DNA from: Allobaculum sp.
Lineage (GTDB): Bacteria > Bacillota_I > Bacilli_A > Erysipelotrichales > Erysipelotrichaceae
DNA: 30,927 nt
NCBI GenBank assembly: GCA_014803815.1
Contig: JAAVAY010000081.1
Span: forward strand, 1-30,927
Reading direction: 5' to 3'
A program made the position numbers and the translations under genes. Below the pieces are notes generated by a model. It had not been told where the DNA came from. It did not search any database and was given only the letters and a program-made list of their open reading frames with translations. Every line of letters starts with the position of its first letter. The stretch's first letter is position 1. Positions 16,526 through 25,084 of the stretch are shown here, piece after piece.

Positions 16526-16572
16526 AAAAAGAAGCCAATCCAAAAAGCGTGGTGACGCTTTTGGTTGGCTTC
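16523..16572 (-). terminator. Terminator of the polysaccharide operon
   Basis: A long stem of about 18 pairs (GAAGCCAA... with ...TTGGCTTC, inner AAGCGT/ACGCTT) with a four-base loop is followed by T7 on the minus strand. Confidence 0.93.
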
Positions 16573-16593
16573 TTTTATTGTCTCAGATAAAAA

Positions 16594-17856
16594 TTAAATT
16601 TTTTTATCGGGAAATTTAATAAATCGGGAGAGCTTCACAAACTTAGCGGCCAATTCAAACTCCGGCTCAGATATGCAAAGGGTATACCCTGGATGTTCTT
16701 TGAGTTCACGAAAGTAAGTTTCATTTTTTCCATCAATCCGCTTAAGGTATTCGCTACAAAATTCCAAGCGAATCCGAATGTCTTCACAATCGAGTTCGGG
16801 AATGGAGCGCTGAATGGTTGAATAGACATTTTCCATATCACGAATGACAGCAGTGCGGTAATAGCGATTGTAGTGACGACGGAAACGCAACCACTTCGTC
16901 TCCTTTTTAGCTTGAGGTAACCCTGTGGTGTTGGAGTGATGAATGCGGTAATCAAAGAGAGGCAAATCGAGATACCACAAATCGTCACTCACGGAAGCTA
17001 AAAGCGCTAAAAACCAGTCATGAGGAAGATGAAAATCGTGACGGCGATCGTAGTCTTCTCCAAGTTCTTTGCGAATCATCATCGCACATCCTTGAAAATA
17101 GTTATGAAGCAACATCTGTTCTTTGGTGACTTTATTCAAGCCCTCTGGATTTTCTACGGCCCAAGGAATGAGATTTTGGTTTGACCATCCTTCATTTAAA
17201 GGCAAATGATATACTTCCCCTTCTTGGTTCATAAACTCAAAGGAAGAGGCGATAAGTTTAGCGGTAGGAACCTCTTTAGAGGCAGCCACCATTTTTTCCA
17301 CTTTATCTAGATGCCATCGATCATCTTGATCGCATAGAAAGATCCAGTCTCCCGTGGCTTGATTTAAGAGTTCGGCAAAATTTCCAATGTAGCCAAGATT
17401 TTCTTCCCCAACAATCAAGTGGGCGTTGAAATCGGGATGCTTTTCAATCCAACCTTGCACGACCTTCACCGTATTGTCTTTCGATCCATCATCACGGATC
17501 AAAAGTTCATCTACAGCTAAAGTTTGGTTATAAATGGAATCGAGTTGTTCTTCAATAAAAGGACCACCATTGTAAGCCGCAATGACTACACTCAGTCTTG
17601 GCTTTTCTTCTTCAGTGGATTCTTCTGAAAGATCCTCGACTTTATTGAGAGCTTCTTCAAGCTCAATTTCGACTTCTTGGACTTTTTCTTCCGTTTCTTC
17701 TTCCTCTACAAGACTTTGTCCTTCATCGGCTTTCTTTGAGGGCACAGAGTCTTTATCCAAAGCCTCGATGGCTTCATTTTGGGCTGCCCCAAGAAGGTCT
17801 TGGACAGCTTGGTTTTCGTCTAAATCAAGTTCATTTGATCGCGTTTGATCTGACAT
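16594..17856 (-). CDS. Family 2 glycosyltransferase with acidic N-terminal extension
   Basis: A GT-A fold glycosyltransferase likely to add a sugar to a surface polysaccharide on the cytoplasmic face. The catalytic domain begins near residue 86 with PRLSVVIAAYNGG, then LLIRDDGSKDNT and the metal-binding CDQDDRW at 175-181. A C-terminal helical region has many aromatic and basic residues. Residues 1-85 are unusual: very rich in Glu and Asp, with coiled-coil-like heptads and no transmembrane segment. I chose the ATG at 17856; an in-frame GTG at 17865 is an alternative. It is last in the operon after the ABC ATPase and is followed by a strong terminator. The closest-looking relatives are rhamnosyl- or glucosyltransferases of rhamnan-type polymers, but the sugar is unknown. 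Confidence 0.85.
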   Translation of the reverse strand: MSDQTRSNELDLDENQAVQDLLGAAQNEAIEALDKDSVPSKKADEGQSLVEEEETEEKVQEVEIELEEALNKVEDLSEESTEEEKPRLSVVIAAYNGGPFIEEQLDSIYNQTLAVDELLIRDDGSKDNTVKVVQGWIEKHPDFNAHLIVGEENLGYIGNFAELLNQATGDWIFLCDQDDRWHLDKVEKMVAASKEVPTAKLIASSFEFMNQEGEVYHLPLNEGWSNQNLIPWAVENPEGLNKVTKEQMLLHNYFQGCAMMIRKELGEDYDRRHDFHLPHDWFLALLASVSDDLWYLDLPLFDYRIHHSNTTGLPQAKKETKWLRFRRHYNRYYRTAVIRDMENVYSTIQRSIPELDCEDIRIRLEFCSEYLKRIDGKNETYFRELKEHPGYTLCISEPEFELAAKFVKLSRFIKFPDKKI

Positions 17857-17865
17857 TCTTTCCAC

Positions 17866-19053
17866 CTATCCTTTCTCTTCTTGAACCAATTGGTCTATGT
17901 GATTATCAAGCTTAATGCGAATCATCTTTTCATCAAGCATCTTCCCTGTTTTCCCATCGCGAACGAAAACTTCAATTTTATTGGGGCCTTCTTTCAACTC
18001 TTGAGGGGGAATGGTTGCTTCAAAACCAAGGGTTTCCATATGCAATTCCTTTTGGGGAAATTCACGCTTGTAGGCCGCATGGACATCAGGACGAGGGACG
18101 CGTTCGCATTCGACTTGTTGGCCATTCAATAAGACTTCAAAGTCTTCTTCATCATCTGGACGATTGGAAACACCCCATCCCACCATCTTCAAAGGCTCGC
18201 TTAAAGGCAACACATCAAAAGATTGGGGAGTATCAATAAAGACAGCTCCGCGGGGAGATTGTTCTTTGTCCTCATCGTCGTCCTCTTCAATCTCATCTCC
18301 TGTATCAAGAGCGGATTGTTCAATGTATTTGGAGATGACATAAATGGGATCCCCATCCAAGCGTACCCGCCCTTTATACAACCATACGGCCCGGGTACAA
18401 AGCACTTTTATCATATCTAGAGCATGCGAGACGATAACAATGGTTGTATCGGAATCCCGCAGCTCGATGAGTTTGTCATAGCACTTATTTTGGAAGTGCT
18501 GATCTCCTACGGCTAAAATTTCATCGATTAAGAGAATGTCGGCATCGACATTAATGGCTACAGAAAAGGCTAAACGCATATACATTCCAGAAGAATACGT
18601 GCGTACTGGTTCATCGATAAAGTCCCCAAGTTCAGAAAATTCGATGATGTCCTCGACACGGCGATCGATTTCTTCTCGCGTTAAGCCAAACACAGCGGCA
18701 TTAAAGTAGATGTTTTCACGGCCGGTAAAATCGGGATGAAATCCCGCCCCTAGCTCCAAAAGGCTGGTCACTTTTCCAAACGTTTCCACGGTGCCTTTAT
18801 TGGGGTAGAGAATTTGAGTCATAATTTTAAGCAGAGTGGATTTTCCTGAACCGTTGGTTCCAATTAAAGCAACGGTTTCACCCCGTTTGATGTCCAAAGA
18901 GACATCATCAAGCACCACGTTTTCCGAAATGGCCCCGCCTTTGTTGTGACGAATAAAGCGTTCTTTTAGTGTTTTTGGCTTATCCTTGTAAATCCGAAAG
19001 GTTTTGGTCATATTTCGGATTTCGATGGCATTGTTGTGATCGGATTGCTCCAA
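17866..19053 (-). CDS. Polysaccharide ABC transporter ATPase, Wzt/TagH type
   Basis: ATP-binding subunit of an ABC-2 exporter that moves lipid-linked polysaccharide or teichoic-acid-like polymer to the outer face of the membrane. Walker A is GTNGSGKST (65-73), the signature is YSSGMYMRLAFSVA (from 153) and Walker B is ILLIDE (173-178), followed by the H-loop VSHALDM. Residues about 250-270 are a highly acidic linker (DTGDEIEEDDDEDKEQ). The rest is a beta-rich C-terminal domain, placed as in Wzt proteins that read the polymer terminus. The start is a TTG at 19053 with an AAAGGAGG site at ideal spacing. The partner permease is the first gene of this operon. Confidence 0.92.
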   Translation of the reverse strand: MEQSDHNNAIEIRNMTKTFRIYKDKPKTLKERFIRHNKGGAISENVVLDDVSLDIKRGETVALIGTNGSGKSTLLKIMTQILYPNKGTVETFGKVTSLLELGAGFHPDFTGRENIYFNAAVFGLTREEIDRRVEDIIEFSELGDFIDEPVRTYSSGMYMRLAFSVAINVDADILLIDEILAVGDQHFQNKCYDKLIELRDSDTTIVIVSHALDMIKVLCTRAVWLYKGRVRLDGDPIYVISKYIEQSALDTGDEIEEDDDEDKEQSPRGAVFIDTPQSFDVLPLSEPLKMVGWGVSNRPDDEEDFEVLLNGQQVECERVPRPDVHAAYKREFPQKELHMETLGFEATIPPQELKEGPNKIEVFVRDGKTGKMLDEKMIRIKLDNHIDQLVQEEKG

Positions 19054-19073
19054 AGGAATTCCTCCTTTCGGTT

Positions 19074-22034
19074 TTAGGATTTCATCATTTTTTCTAAATA
19101 GTCGAGTTGAGCTTGGGTAGGTTTAGAAGGGCGAATGGTTCCTGCTGTGTAATATGACTCTCCTAAGAAAACAGGGTTAATGTAGCGATTGATCTCTTCA
19201 GGTTTACGCAATTTATAGGTGACGTTGGTGATATCAAGATTGGGGTTATAGAAAGGATCACTCATTCTTAATACATCAGGCCATAAGGCATACATCTTAC
19301 GCACATCGTTTTCAAAGCGCGCTTGTTTTTCGGGAGTGTTTTCATACCCACGGCTACGCGATTCGTAGTGATACATCATAGCAAAAGGATTTTGAACGAT
19401 CCAATAGCCATGTTGACGAATGCGCAAGCATAAATCCACATCGTTATACGCGACGGGTAAATTTTCGTTAAACCCGCCCACTTCTTTAAAGACTTTTTTC
19501 GGTACCATCATGCAAGCCCCTGTCACAGCACTCACATTGTGCACCGTGCGTACACGATAGTTTAAATTGATGTCGCTTTGACCACTCAAGGCATGTCCAG
19601 CCACTCCCGAATGGCCAATGATGACTCCGTTGTGTTGGAAGGTGCCATCTTCATAGTACAATTTCGCCCCCACAGCGCCGACGTTCGGTTGCATGGCTTG
19701 ACCAAGCATCTCTTCAATCAAATACGGATCAAGAGCTTCGGTATCGTTATTGAGAAAGAGCAAGTAGTCTCCTTTCGCGCGACGCACTCCAAAATTATTG
19801 ATGGCCGAGTAGTTAAAGGGTTTACGCCACATCACCACCCGCATATTGGGATAGCGACGACGGAGCTCTTTGTATTTGTAGAAAGTCGTTTTCTTTTCGG
19901 AGTTATTTTCTACAACAATCACTTCGTAGTTGGTATAGCTTGAATGATTTTCAAGCGACTGCAAGCAAAATTCCAAATCATCAATGTGGTCTTTATTGGG
20001 AATGATGATGGAGACTAAAGGCTTTTCTGGGGCTTCAAAACGAACATGATAATGCCCTGGAATCTCCGTTTTCATGATTTTGCCATGGTTTTGGTTGCGC
20101 GCAATCCAAGCTTCTAATGCACGTTCACCCGCATCATAAGCCCACGTTTTGTTATCAGCATCCAAAGCCGTGGAGCCATCGTGCATACGCCAGTGATACA
20201 AAATCTTGGGAATGTGTTTAATTTTATCGGGTGTGGTGGAATCCATTAACCGCAACACCAAGTCGAAGTCTTGCGCTCCATCAAACTCAGGGTATAGTTT
20301 GCCTCCTGCTCGCTCATACGCTTCTCGCTTGATAGCTAGAAAGTGACAGATGTAGTTAGTTGATTGCAAAAGCGCGGGAGAAAAATCGGGTTTAAAGTTA
20401 GGCCCGACATAGCGCCCCGTGGAATCTTCGTATTTATCCTCATCGGTGTAGACCACATCGTAATCCTTTTCGTTAAAGGCTTTGATGACCTCATAAAGCG
20501 TATCAGGTTCTAAAAAATCATCGTGATCATACAAAGCGATGATCTCTCCTGTAGCCAAATCGGCGGCCGCATTCATGTTGCCACTAATGCCAAGGTTTTT
20601 CGAAAGTTTCGTCCAAGAAATCTTGGGATCGGGATTGGCCTTTAAGTAATCGGAGACTTCATTGGTCGTGCTTCCATCCGCAATACACAGTTGCCAGTTG
20701 TCATAGGTTTGTTGGCGGACAGAATCGATCATCTTTTCCAAGAGATCGATGGGCGTATTGTAGGCAGCCACGATCAAGGAAACTTTGGGATGCTTTTTAA
20801 AGTGGAAGCGACGCTGCTTAGCGAGCACATCTTCCTTGGTGCAATTTTCTAAAAACCAGCGGTTGTATTGATCGTTGAAATCTTCTTCAATTTCTTCTAC
20901 ACTCGCAACGACTTCTTGATCTTTCAAGGAAGTCTCTTCCAAAGTGGGAAGAATTAAATCTTGGCGCGCAGGAGGAGTAGGGCCTGGATAAAGCGGATTG
21001 GGCTCTGGTTTTAAAGGAATGCCTTCGCGAATCATCCGCTCCTTATCGATGCGCTCATTATGGGCTTCAAATCGCTCTTTTTGTTCATCAATCACGGCTG
21101 AGACGCGCCGTTTTACTCCTCGGGCAAGGCTCAAAGGGGTGCGATGAGGAGCAGGAGGAGTGGGCAGTGGATTGGCTTCAGGTGCTGGGATAGGTTGGGA
21201 ATCCAATGTAGGCTCTTGGTTAGAAAGAGGGGTCTCAAGAAAAGGTTCGGGTGTTTCAAGGCTGATCTCTGTGGGTGCTTCTTGTTTGACTAAGGTAGAC
21301 TCTTGTAGAGATTTCTCTTGAGCAGGTGGATTTAAATCCGTTTCTGACTCTTCTAATACTACTTCTTTAACTTCTTCTATTGGAGGTTTTTCAGGAGCAG
21401 TAGGAATGATCCATTCGTGACCCGTTTTGGGGGCGGTAATACGCAAGGAAACAGGCATCGCAATTTGATCGGCGTTTTTAATGGAGGCATGGTAACCAAA
21501 GAGATGTTCATTTTGCACAAAATAAAAGCGCCGCACATCAAAGCGATTGCTTAAAGTTAAATTGGCATCCAACACTTGGCCATGGGCATCGAGAACTTCG
21601 AGTTGCACTTCTTCCAGGCACACCACCCAACCGCCAAGCAACAGCTTGTTTTTGCGCACGTCCACCATATCGACGGGGCACACTAAACCGCGAGAGTTGA
21701 TGGATGCCATCAAAAATGGTTTTTCAAAGCGTTTGACTTCTTTATGGTTGTAGGCCAGATCAAGCGTTTCAAGTTGCTTGGGGCCAATTTCTAAAATTGA
21801 GGGAATCTCCGCACGCAAAACGTAGCCTGGACGTGCGCCCGGTCTTGGATCGAGCGACGGGTTTTCCAAACGCCGTACTCGCACTGGAATACGATAATCG
21901 TTGATTGCCATCTCAAAGACATCGTCTTCACTCTCACTGTCCATAGCTGCGCCCCATATTAAGATATAGGACGAGTTGTCTTCGGGATGGGTAAAAATTT
22001 CAATGCGATCGGCGTCAAATCGATAATACGACAT
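19074..22034 (-). CDS. Large glycosyltransferase with two GT2 domains
   Basis: A 986-residue cytoplasmic enzyme probably building the polymer exported by the neighbouring ABC transporter. Residues 1-210 form a beta-rich domain without clear homology by eye. Residues about 212-390 are a low-complexity, Pro/Glu-rich linker with a basic helix-like patch near 305-335. The first GT2 domain starts at KHPKVSLIVAAYNTP (about 414) and has the metal motif YDHDD (502-506). The second starts at KPLVSIIIPNKDH, has FLNNDTEALDP, and ends with GGFNENLPVAYNDVDLCLR. This double-GT2 layout is known from rhamnan and O-antigen-type synthesis. The long linker between the accessory domain and the enzymes is notable. 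It is the second gene of the operon, between permease and ATPase. Confidence 0.9.
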   Translation of the reverse strand: MSYYRFDADRIEIFTHPEDNSSYILIWGAAMDSESEDDVFEMAINDYRIPVRVRRLENPSLDPRPGARPGYVLRAEIPSILEIGPKQLETLDLAYNHKEVKRFEKPFLMASINSRGLVCPVDMVDVRKNKLLLGGWVVCLEEVQLEVLDAHGQVLDANLTLSNRFDVRRFYFVQNEHLFGYHASIKNADQIAMPVSLRITAPKTGHEWIIPTAPEKPPIEEVKEVVLEESETDLNPPAQEKSLQESTLVKQEAPTEISLETPEPFLETPLSNQEPTLDSQPIPAPEANPLPTPPAPHRTPLSLARGVKRRVSAVIDEQKERFEAHNERIDKERMIREGIPLKPEPNPLYPGPTPPARQDLILPTLEETSLKDQEVVASVEEIEEDFNDQYNRWFLENCTKEDVLAKQRRFHFKKHPKVSLIVAAYNTPIDLLEKMIDSVRQQTYDNWQLCIADGSTTNEVSDYLKANPDPKISWTKLSKNLGISGNMNAAADLATGEIIALYDHDDFLEPDTLYEVIKAFNEKDYDVVYTDEDKYEDSTGRYVGPNFKPDFSPALLQSTNYICHFLAIKREAYERAGGKLYPEFDGAQDFDLVLRLMDSTTPDKIKHIPKILYHWRMHDGSTALDADNKTWAYDAGERALEAWIARNQNHGKIMKTEIPGHYHVRFEAPEKPLVSIIIPNKDHIDDLEFCLQSLENHSSYTNYEVIVVENNSEKKTTFYKYKELRRRYPNMRVVMWRKPFNYSAINNFGVRRAKGDYLLFLNNDTEALDPYLIEEMLGQAMQPNVGAVGAKLYYEDGTFQHNGVIIGHSGVAGHALSGQSDINLNYRVRTVHNVSAVTGACMMVPKKVFKEVGGFNENLPVAYNDVDLCLRIRQHGYWIVQNPFAMMYHYESRSRGYENTPEKQARFENDVRKMYALWPDVLRMSDPFYNPNLDITNVTYKLRKPEEINRYINPVFLGESYYTAGTIRPSKPTQAQLDYLEKMMKS

Positions 22035-22088
22035 ACTTTTTTCTCCAATCGTTCACAATTTGAAAAAGACCAGGGGAAGCCCCTGGTA

Positions 22089-22868
22089 CTAAAGTTCTTC
22101 GGCAAAGCCTTTTTCTAGTTTGTTGAATACCCAGTTTCCAATCACAATCAGCACAATCGAAATCAAAAACACGATTCCAATTCCATACCAATAGGGATCC
22201 AAATCATACATAAAGATATTGCGATAGGCCGTCACAATCTTGGTCATGGGGTTGTTTTGAATGAGGGGATACACAGGTGTGTCTGGTCCAAACATATCCA
22301 CACTATAAATGATAGGAGTAGCATAGAAAAGCAAGTTTAAGAAAAATTGCACCAAGCTTTCTACGTCTTGAGCGTAGACGTTAATGGCCGATAAGATCAA
22401 GCCAAGACCATAACATAAACAGCCTTCCACAATCGCAATGACTGGCAACCATACCAAATGCCACGTTAAGGGAATTCCAAAGATGACCACAAATAACAAA
22501 ATGATGGGCACCGAGAAAAAGAAGTTAATCATGTTGGAGATTACTTGGGACAACACTAAAATTTTTCGAGGAAAATACACCTTCTTAACGACCCCCGCAT
22601 TGCCTTTGATGCACCCTGTGGCTCCAACTACACTCGACATGAAGAAGTTCCACGGAAACATGGCGGTGATCAAATACACCACGAAATTGGGCATGGCATC
22701 ACGCATTAAATAAGGAAAGACCAAATAATACACAAACACCTGCAATAAGGGGTTGATGAAGGTCCAAAGCATGCCTAGAAAAGTGCCTTTGTAGCGGCCG
22801 CGGATGTCCTTGCGGACGTTTGTTTTGAGAAGTTCACGGTATTCGTAAAACTCCCGCAGCGTATGCAT
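22089..22868 (-). CDS. Polysaccharide ABC transporter permease, Wzm/TagG type
   Basis: Integral membrane subunit of the ABC-2 exporter. The start is taken as the ATG at 22868 (259 residues), because GGAGGTG lies nine bases upstream; an upstream in-frame TTG would place that ribosome site inside the gene. The N-terminus has the family phrase RELLKTNVRKDIRGRYKGTFLGMLWTFINPLLQ, an amphipathic helix before the first membrane segment. About six hydrophobic segments follow, including VYYLVFPYLM and IILLFVVIFGIPL. The C-terminus KLEKGFAEEL is also typical. It is the first gene of the four-gene operon and pairs with the ATPase at 17866-19053. Confidence 0.92.
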   Translation of the reverse strand: MHTLREFYEYRELLKTNVRKDIRGRYKGTFLGMLWTFINPLLQVFVYYLVFPYLMRDAMPNFVVYLITAMFPWNFFMSSVVGATGCIKGNAGVVKKVYFPRKILVLSQVISNMINFFFSVPIILLFVVIFGIPLTWHLVWLPVIAIVEGCLCYGLGLILSAINVYAQDVESLVQFFLNLLFYATPIIYSVDMFGPDTPVYPLIQNNPMTKIVTAYRNIFMYDLDPYWYGIGIVFLISIVLIVIGNWVFNKLEKGFAEEL

Positions 22869-22954
22869 CAGTCGATACACCTCCAAACCTAAAACAAAGG
22901 ATGCTCAAGACAAAAGGAAAAGTTTTTGCCTTTAAGGATCCTACGTCAAAAAGC

Positions 22955-22983
22955 ATTATATGGGAAAAGGAAACCAAAACCAA
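22955..22983 (-). promoter_or_regulatory. Promoter of the polysaccharide operon
   Basis: A perfect -10 TATAAT (22960-22955) is preceded at 17 bases by TTGGTT (22983-22978). Transcription would start near 22948, leaving an 80-base leader before the permease ATG. Confidence 0.6.
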
Positions 22984-23029
22984 ACCTTCCCCTAAATATG
23001 CTTAAAAAACAAGACCTCGAAAAAATCAT

Positions 23030-23071
23030 AAAAAAAGCCCCAAGATCAAGACGAATCTCAATCCTGAGGGG
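23030..23071 (-). terminator. Terminator of the hydrogenase gene
   Basis: On the minus strand CCCC...GGGG encloses a ten-pair stem (AGGATTGAGA with TCTTGATCTT, wobbles included) capped by a TTCG tetraloop. A six-base T run follows. Confidence 0.85.
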
Positions 23072-23120
23072 AAGCAAGCATAAATAGTGTATCTGAATTA
23101 GGTTATTAACGCAATCAAAA

Positions 23121-24659
23121 TTATTCTGCAGGCGCATCGTACATGTGGGAAATCGTATGGACTTCATCGGAATAGGCTGACTCATCGGCGAGTTTCAACA
23201 TATCTTCATTGGCATATTTTTTAACTTGCGCTGAGGCTTTGGAAATAGGGGCTAGAGTTCCCGCGCCCGCAACACATCCACCAGGGCAGGCCATGCCCTC
23301 TAACAAATAGCCATTAAGACGACCCGCTTTAGCCATCATCAACATCGTGCGACAGTTTTTCAAGCCTTCTGCGGCTTGAACTTTTACTTCGCGCTCGGGA
23401 TGATTTTTTTGAATCAAAGTTTTTACCGCTTTGGCCACACCACCCGAAACCGCAAATTCACGACCAGCGGAAGTTCCTTCTTTAAAGGCACTTTCATCGG
23501 CTACGGCTTGTGGTAAGTTGATTCCCTTCCCTTCAAACATGCCCATGACTTCTTCGAAGGTCAAGACGAAGTCAACATCGGAACGCACCGAGCGGCGGCT
23601 CGCTTCGAGTTTTTTGGCCGCACAAGGGCCGATAAAGCATACTTTAGCGTTGGGATGCTCTTTTTTAATCAAACGAGCGGTTAAAACCATCGGCGTAAGG
23701 GCCATCGAAATGTAGTCTTTAAACTGAGGGAATTCCTTTTTAGCCATCACTGACCAAGCAGGACAACAAGACGTGGCCATGAAGGGTTGTTTTTCTGGCA
23801 CTTTATCCAAGAAGTCTTCGGCTTCTTCAATGGTGCACAAATCAGCTCCTACAGCGACTTCCACCACATCAGTAAAGCCGAGCTCTTTGAGGGCTCCCGC
23901 CACTTTTTCAGGGGTTACACCCGCACCAAATTGACCAACAAATGCAGGGGCTACTGCGGCATACACTTCGTCGCCTTGGCGAATGGAATGGATGGTTTGG
24001 AAAATCTGTCCTTTGTCTACAATGGCTCCAAAGGGACAATTGACTAAGCATTGGCCACAGGAGACGCAACGATCGTAGTTAATTTTCGCTTTGCCATCTT
24101 CATCGGAAGAAATCGCATTCATTCCACAGCTTGCCGCACAAGGACGCTCAATTTTAATGATCGCATGATAAGGACAAGCTTCGATACACTTGCCACATTT
24201 GATGCATTTATCCTGATCGATTTCGGAGCGTCCATCGACAATGTGGACGGCCTGTTTAGGGCAGACTTCCACGCATTGATGAGAAAGACAGCCTTGGCAA
24301 GCATTTGTGACCATGACTTTCTTTTCAGGGCAAGCATGGCAGGCAAACGAGACGATATTGATCAATGGTTGATCGTAAAATTTCTCAGCGATGATGCTTT
24401 CTTCTACGCCATCGCTAATGGCTGCGGCTTGGGTGATGTCGCGCACAGGCAAGCCCATGCCTAAACGCAAGCGTTCCCCCACGATGGCGCGCTCTAAAAA
24501 GACGGAATCGCGATAACGCGCTTGTTTGCCAGGAACGATTTCATAAGGAATGGCTTCTAAGCGTTCTTTATAATTTACATTGTCGTCATAGGCCATTTTG
24601 GCAATGGCCGCAAAGACTTGGCGACGAATGTGGGTAACAGGATTAAAAACACCTCTCAT
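23121..24659 (-). CDS. [FeFe] hydrogenase, group B-like
   Basis: Monomeric cytoplasmic iron hydrogenase, 512 residues, expected to interconvert protons and H2 with ferredoxin as electron partner. The N-terminal half has a cysteine-rich region (C107, C110, C121, C124, C129, C133) and two 4Fe-4S ferredoxin motifs: CIKCGKCIEACP from 152 and CVSCGQCLVNCP from 198. The H-cluster motifs are TSCCPAW (296-302), PCAAKK (345-350) and MACPGGC (456-462), so all binding cysteines are kept. They differ slightly from group A enzymes: Gly precedes PCAAKK in place of Met, and GAGT follows the last motif. This, with the N-terminal layout, suggests the clostridial group B; the subgroup call is from memory. No hydE, hydF or hydG is in the window. 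The start codon has no close ribosome site; AAAGGAG lies upstream of a leader hairpin. Confidence 0.88.
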   Translation of the reverse strand: MRGVFNPVTHIRRQVFAAIAKMAYDDNVNYKERLEAIPYEIVPGKQARYRDSVFLERAIVGERLRLGMGLPVRDITQAAAISDGVEESIIAEKFYDQPLINIVSFACHACPEKKVMVTNACQGCLSHQCVEVCPKQAVHIVDGRSEIDQDKCIKCGKCIEACPYHAIIKIERPCAASCGMNAISSDEDGKAKINYDRCVSCGQCLVNCPFGAIVDKGQIFQTIHSIRQGDEVYAAVAPAFVGQFGAGVTPEKVAGALKELGFTDVVEVAVGADLCTIEEAEDFLDKVPEKQPFMATSCCPAWSVMAKKEFPQFKDYISMALTPMVLTARLIKKEHPNAKVCFIGPCAAKKLEASRRSVRSDVDFVLTFEEVMGMFEGKGINLPQAVADESAFKEGTSAGREFAVSGGVAKAVKTLIQKNHPEREVKVQAAEGLKNCRTMLMMAKAGRLNGYLLEGMACPGGCVAGAGTLAPISKASAQVKKYANEDMLKLADESAYSDEVHTISHMYDAPAE

Positions 24660-25084
24660 AAGTATGGTTAGATCAAAACACGGAGGGTTCCGTTGGTTTT
24701 GAATTCTCCTTTCTAATCTCTTCTCATAGTGTAAAGCGCCTTAAATTTGGCGTTTTGGTTTTTATTTTGGAAAGGAAAAATCACTTTTCCTAAAAAAGCC
24801 TCTTGAAGGCTATTGGACTATAGTTTTAAATCTCTTTTCTAAAGCCTATAAAAAGCTCAAACAAATAAGGATAAAGCATCCTTTTCATCATACGCAAATG
24901 ATCAAGAAGGAAAAGACTTAATTTGTCAATTATTTCACAAGTTAACTCTGAAGTATCCTTTCACATTGTAATGAAAGCGCCTGCACTTGAAAAGGCACAG
25001 TTTCAAAGCCTTGGCAGGCCCCACTTCTTTTTTTGTTTTTATCTATGTTTACCTAAATATATCTTAAAAGAAAGGAGTTTTGGT
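24660..25084. promoter_or_regulatory. Divergent region between the hydrogenase and rluA-like genes
   Basis: No convincing gene is seen. On the hydrogenase side there is an AAAGGAG (24712-24706), then an 11-pair hairpin at 24701-24674 (CAAAAC and ACGGA arms), then the ATG at 24659. Further up is a small terminator-like hairpin (AGCCT/AGGCT, 24797-24811, with T6 on the minus strand), possibly an attenuator. On the rluA side, GCCTGC (24979-24984) and GCAGGC (25014-25019) enclose alternative inner pairings (TTGAAA/TTTCAA or AAGGC/GCCTT) and are followed by a T-rich run, another candidate leader structure. AAAGGAG just before 25085 is the rluA ribosome site. Confidence 0.45.

Noticed and set aside
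24923..25084. N-terminal extension of the rluA-like protein at 25085
   Set aside because: The extra residues come from the leader hairpin region, lack a ribosome site, and the S4 domain starts normally after the ATG at 25085.
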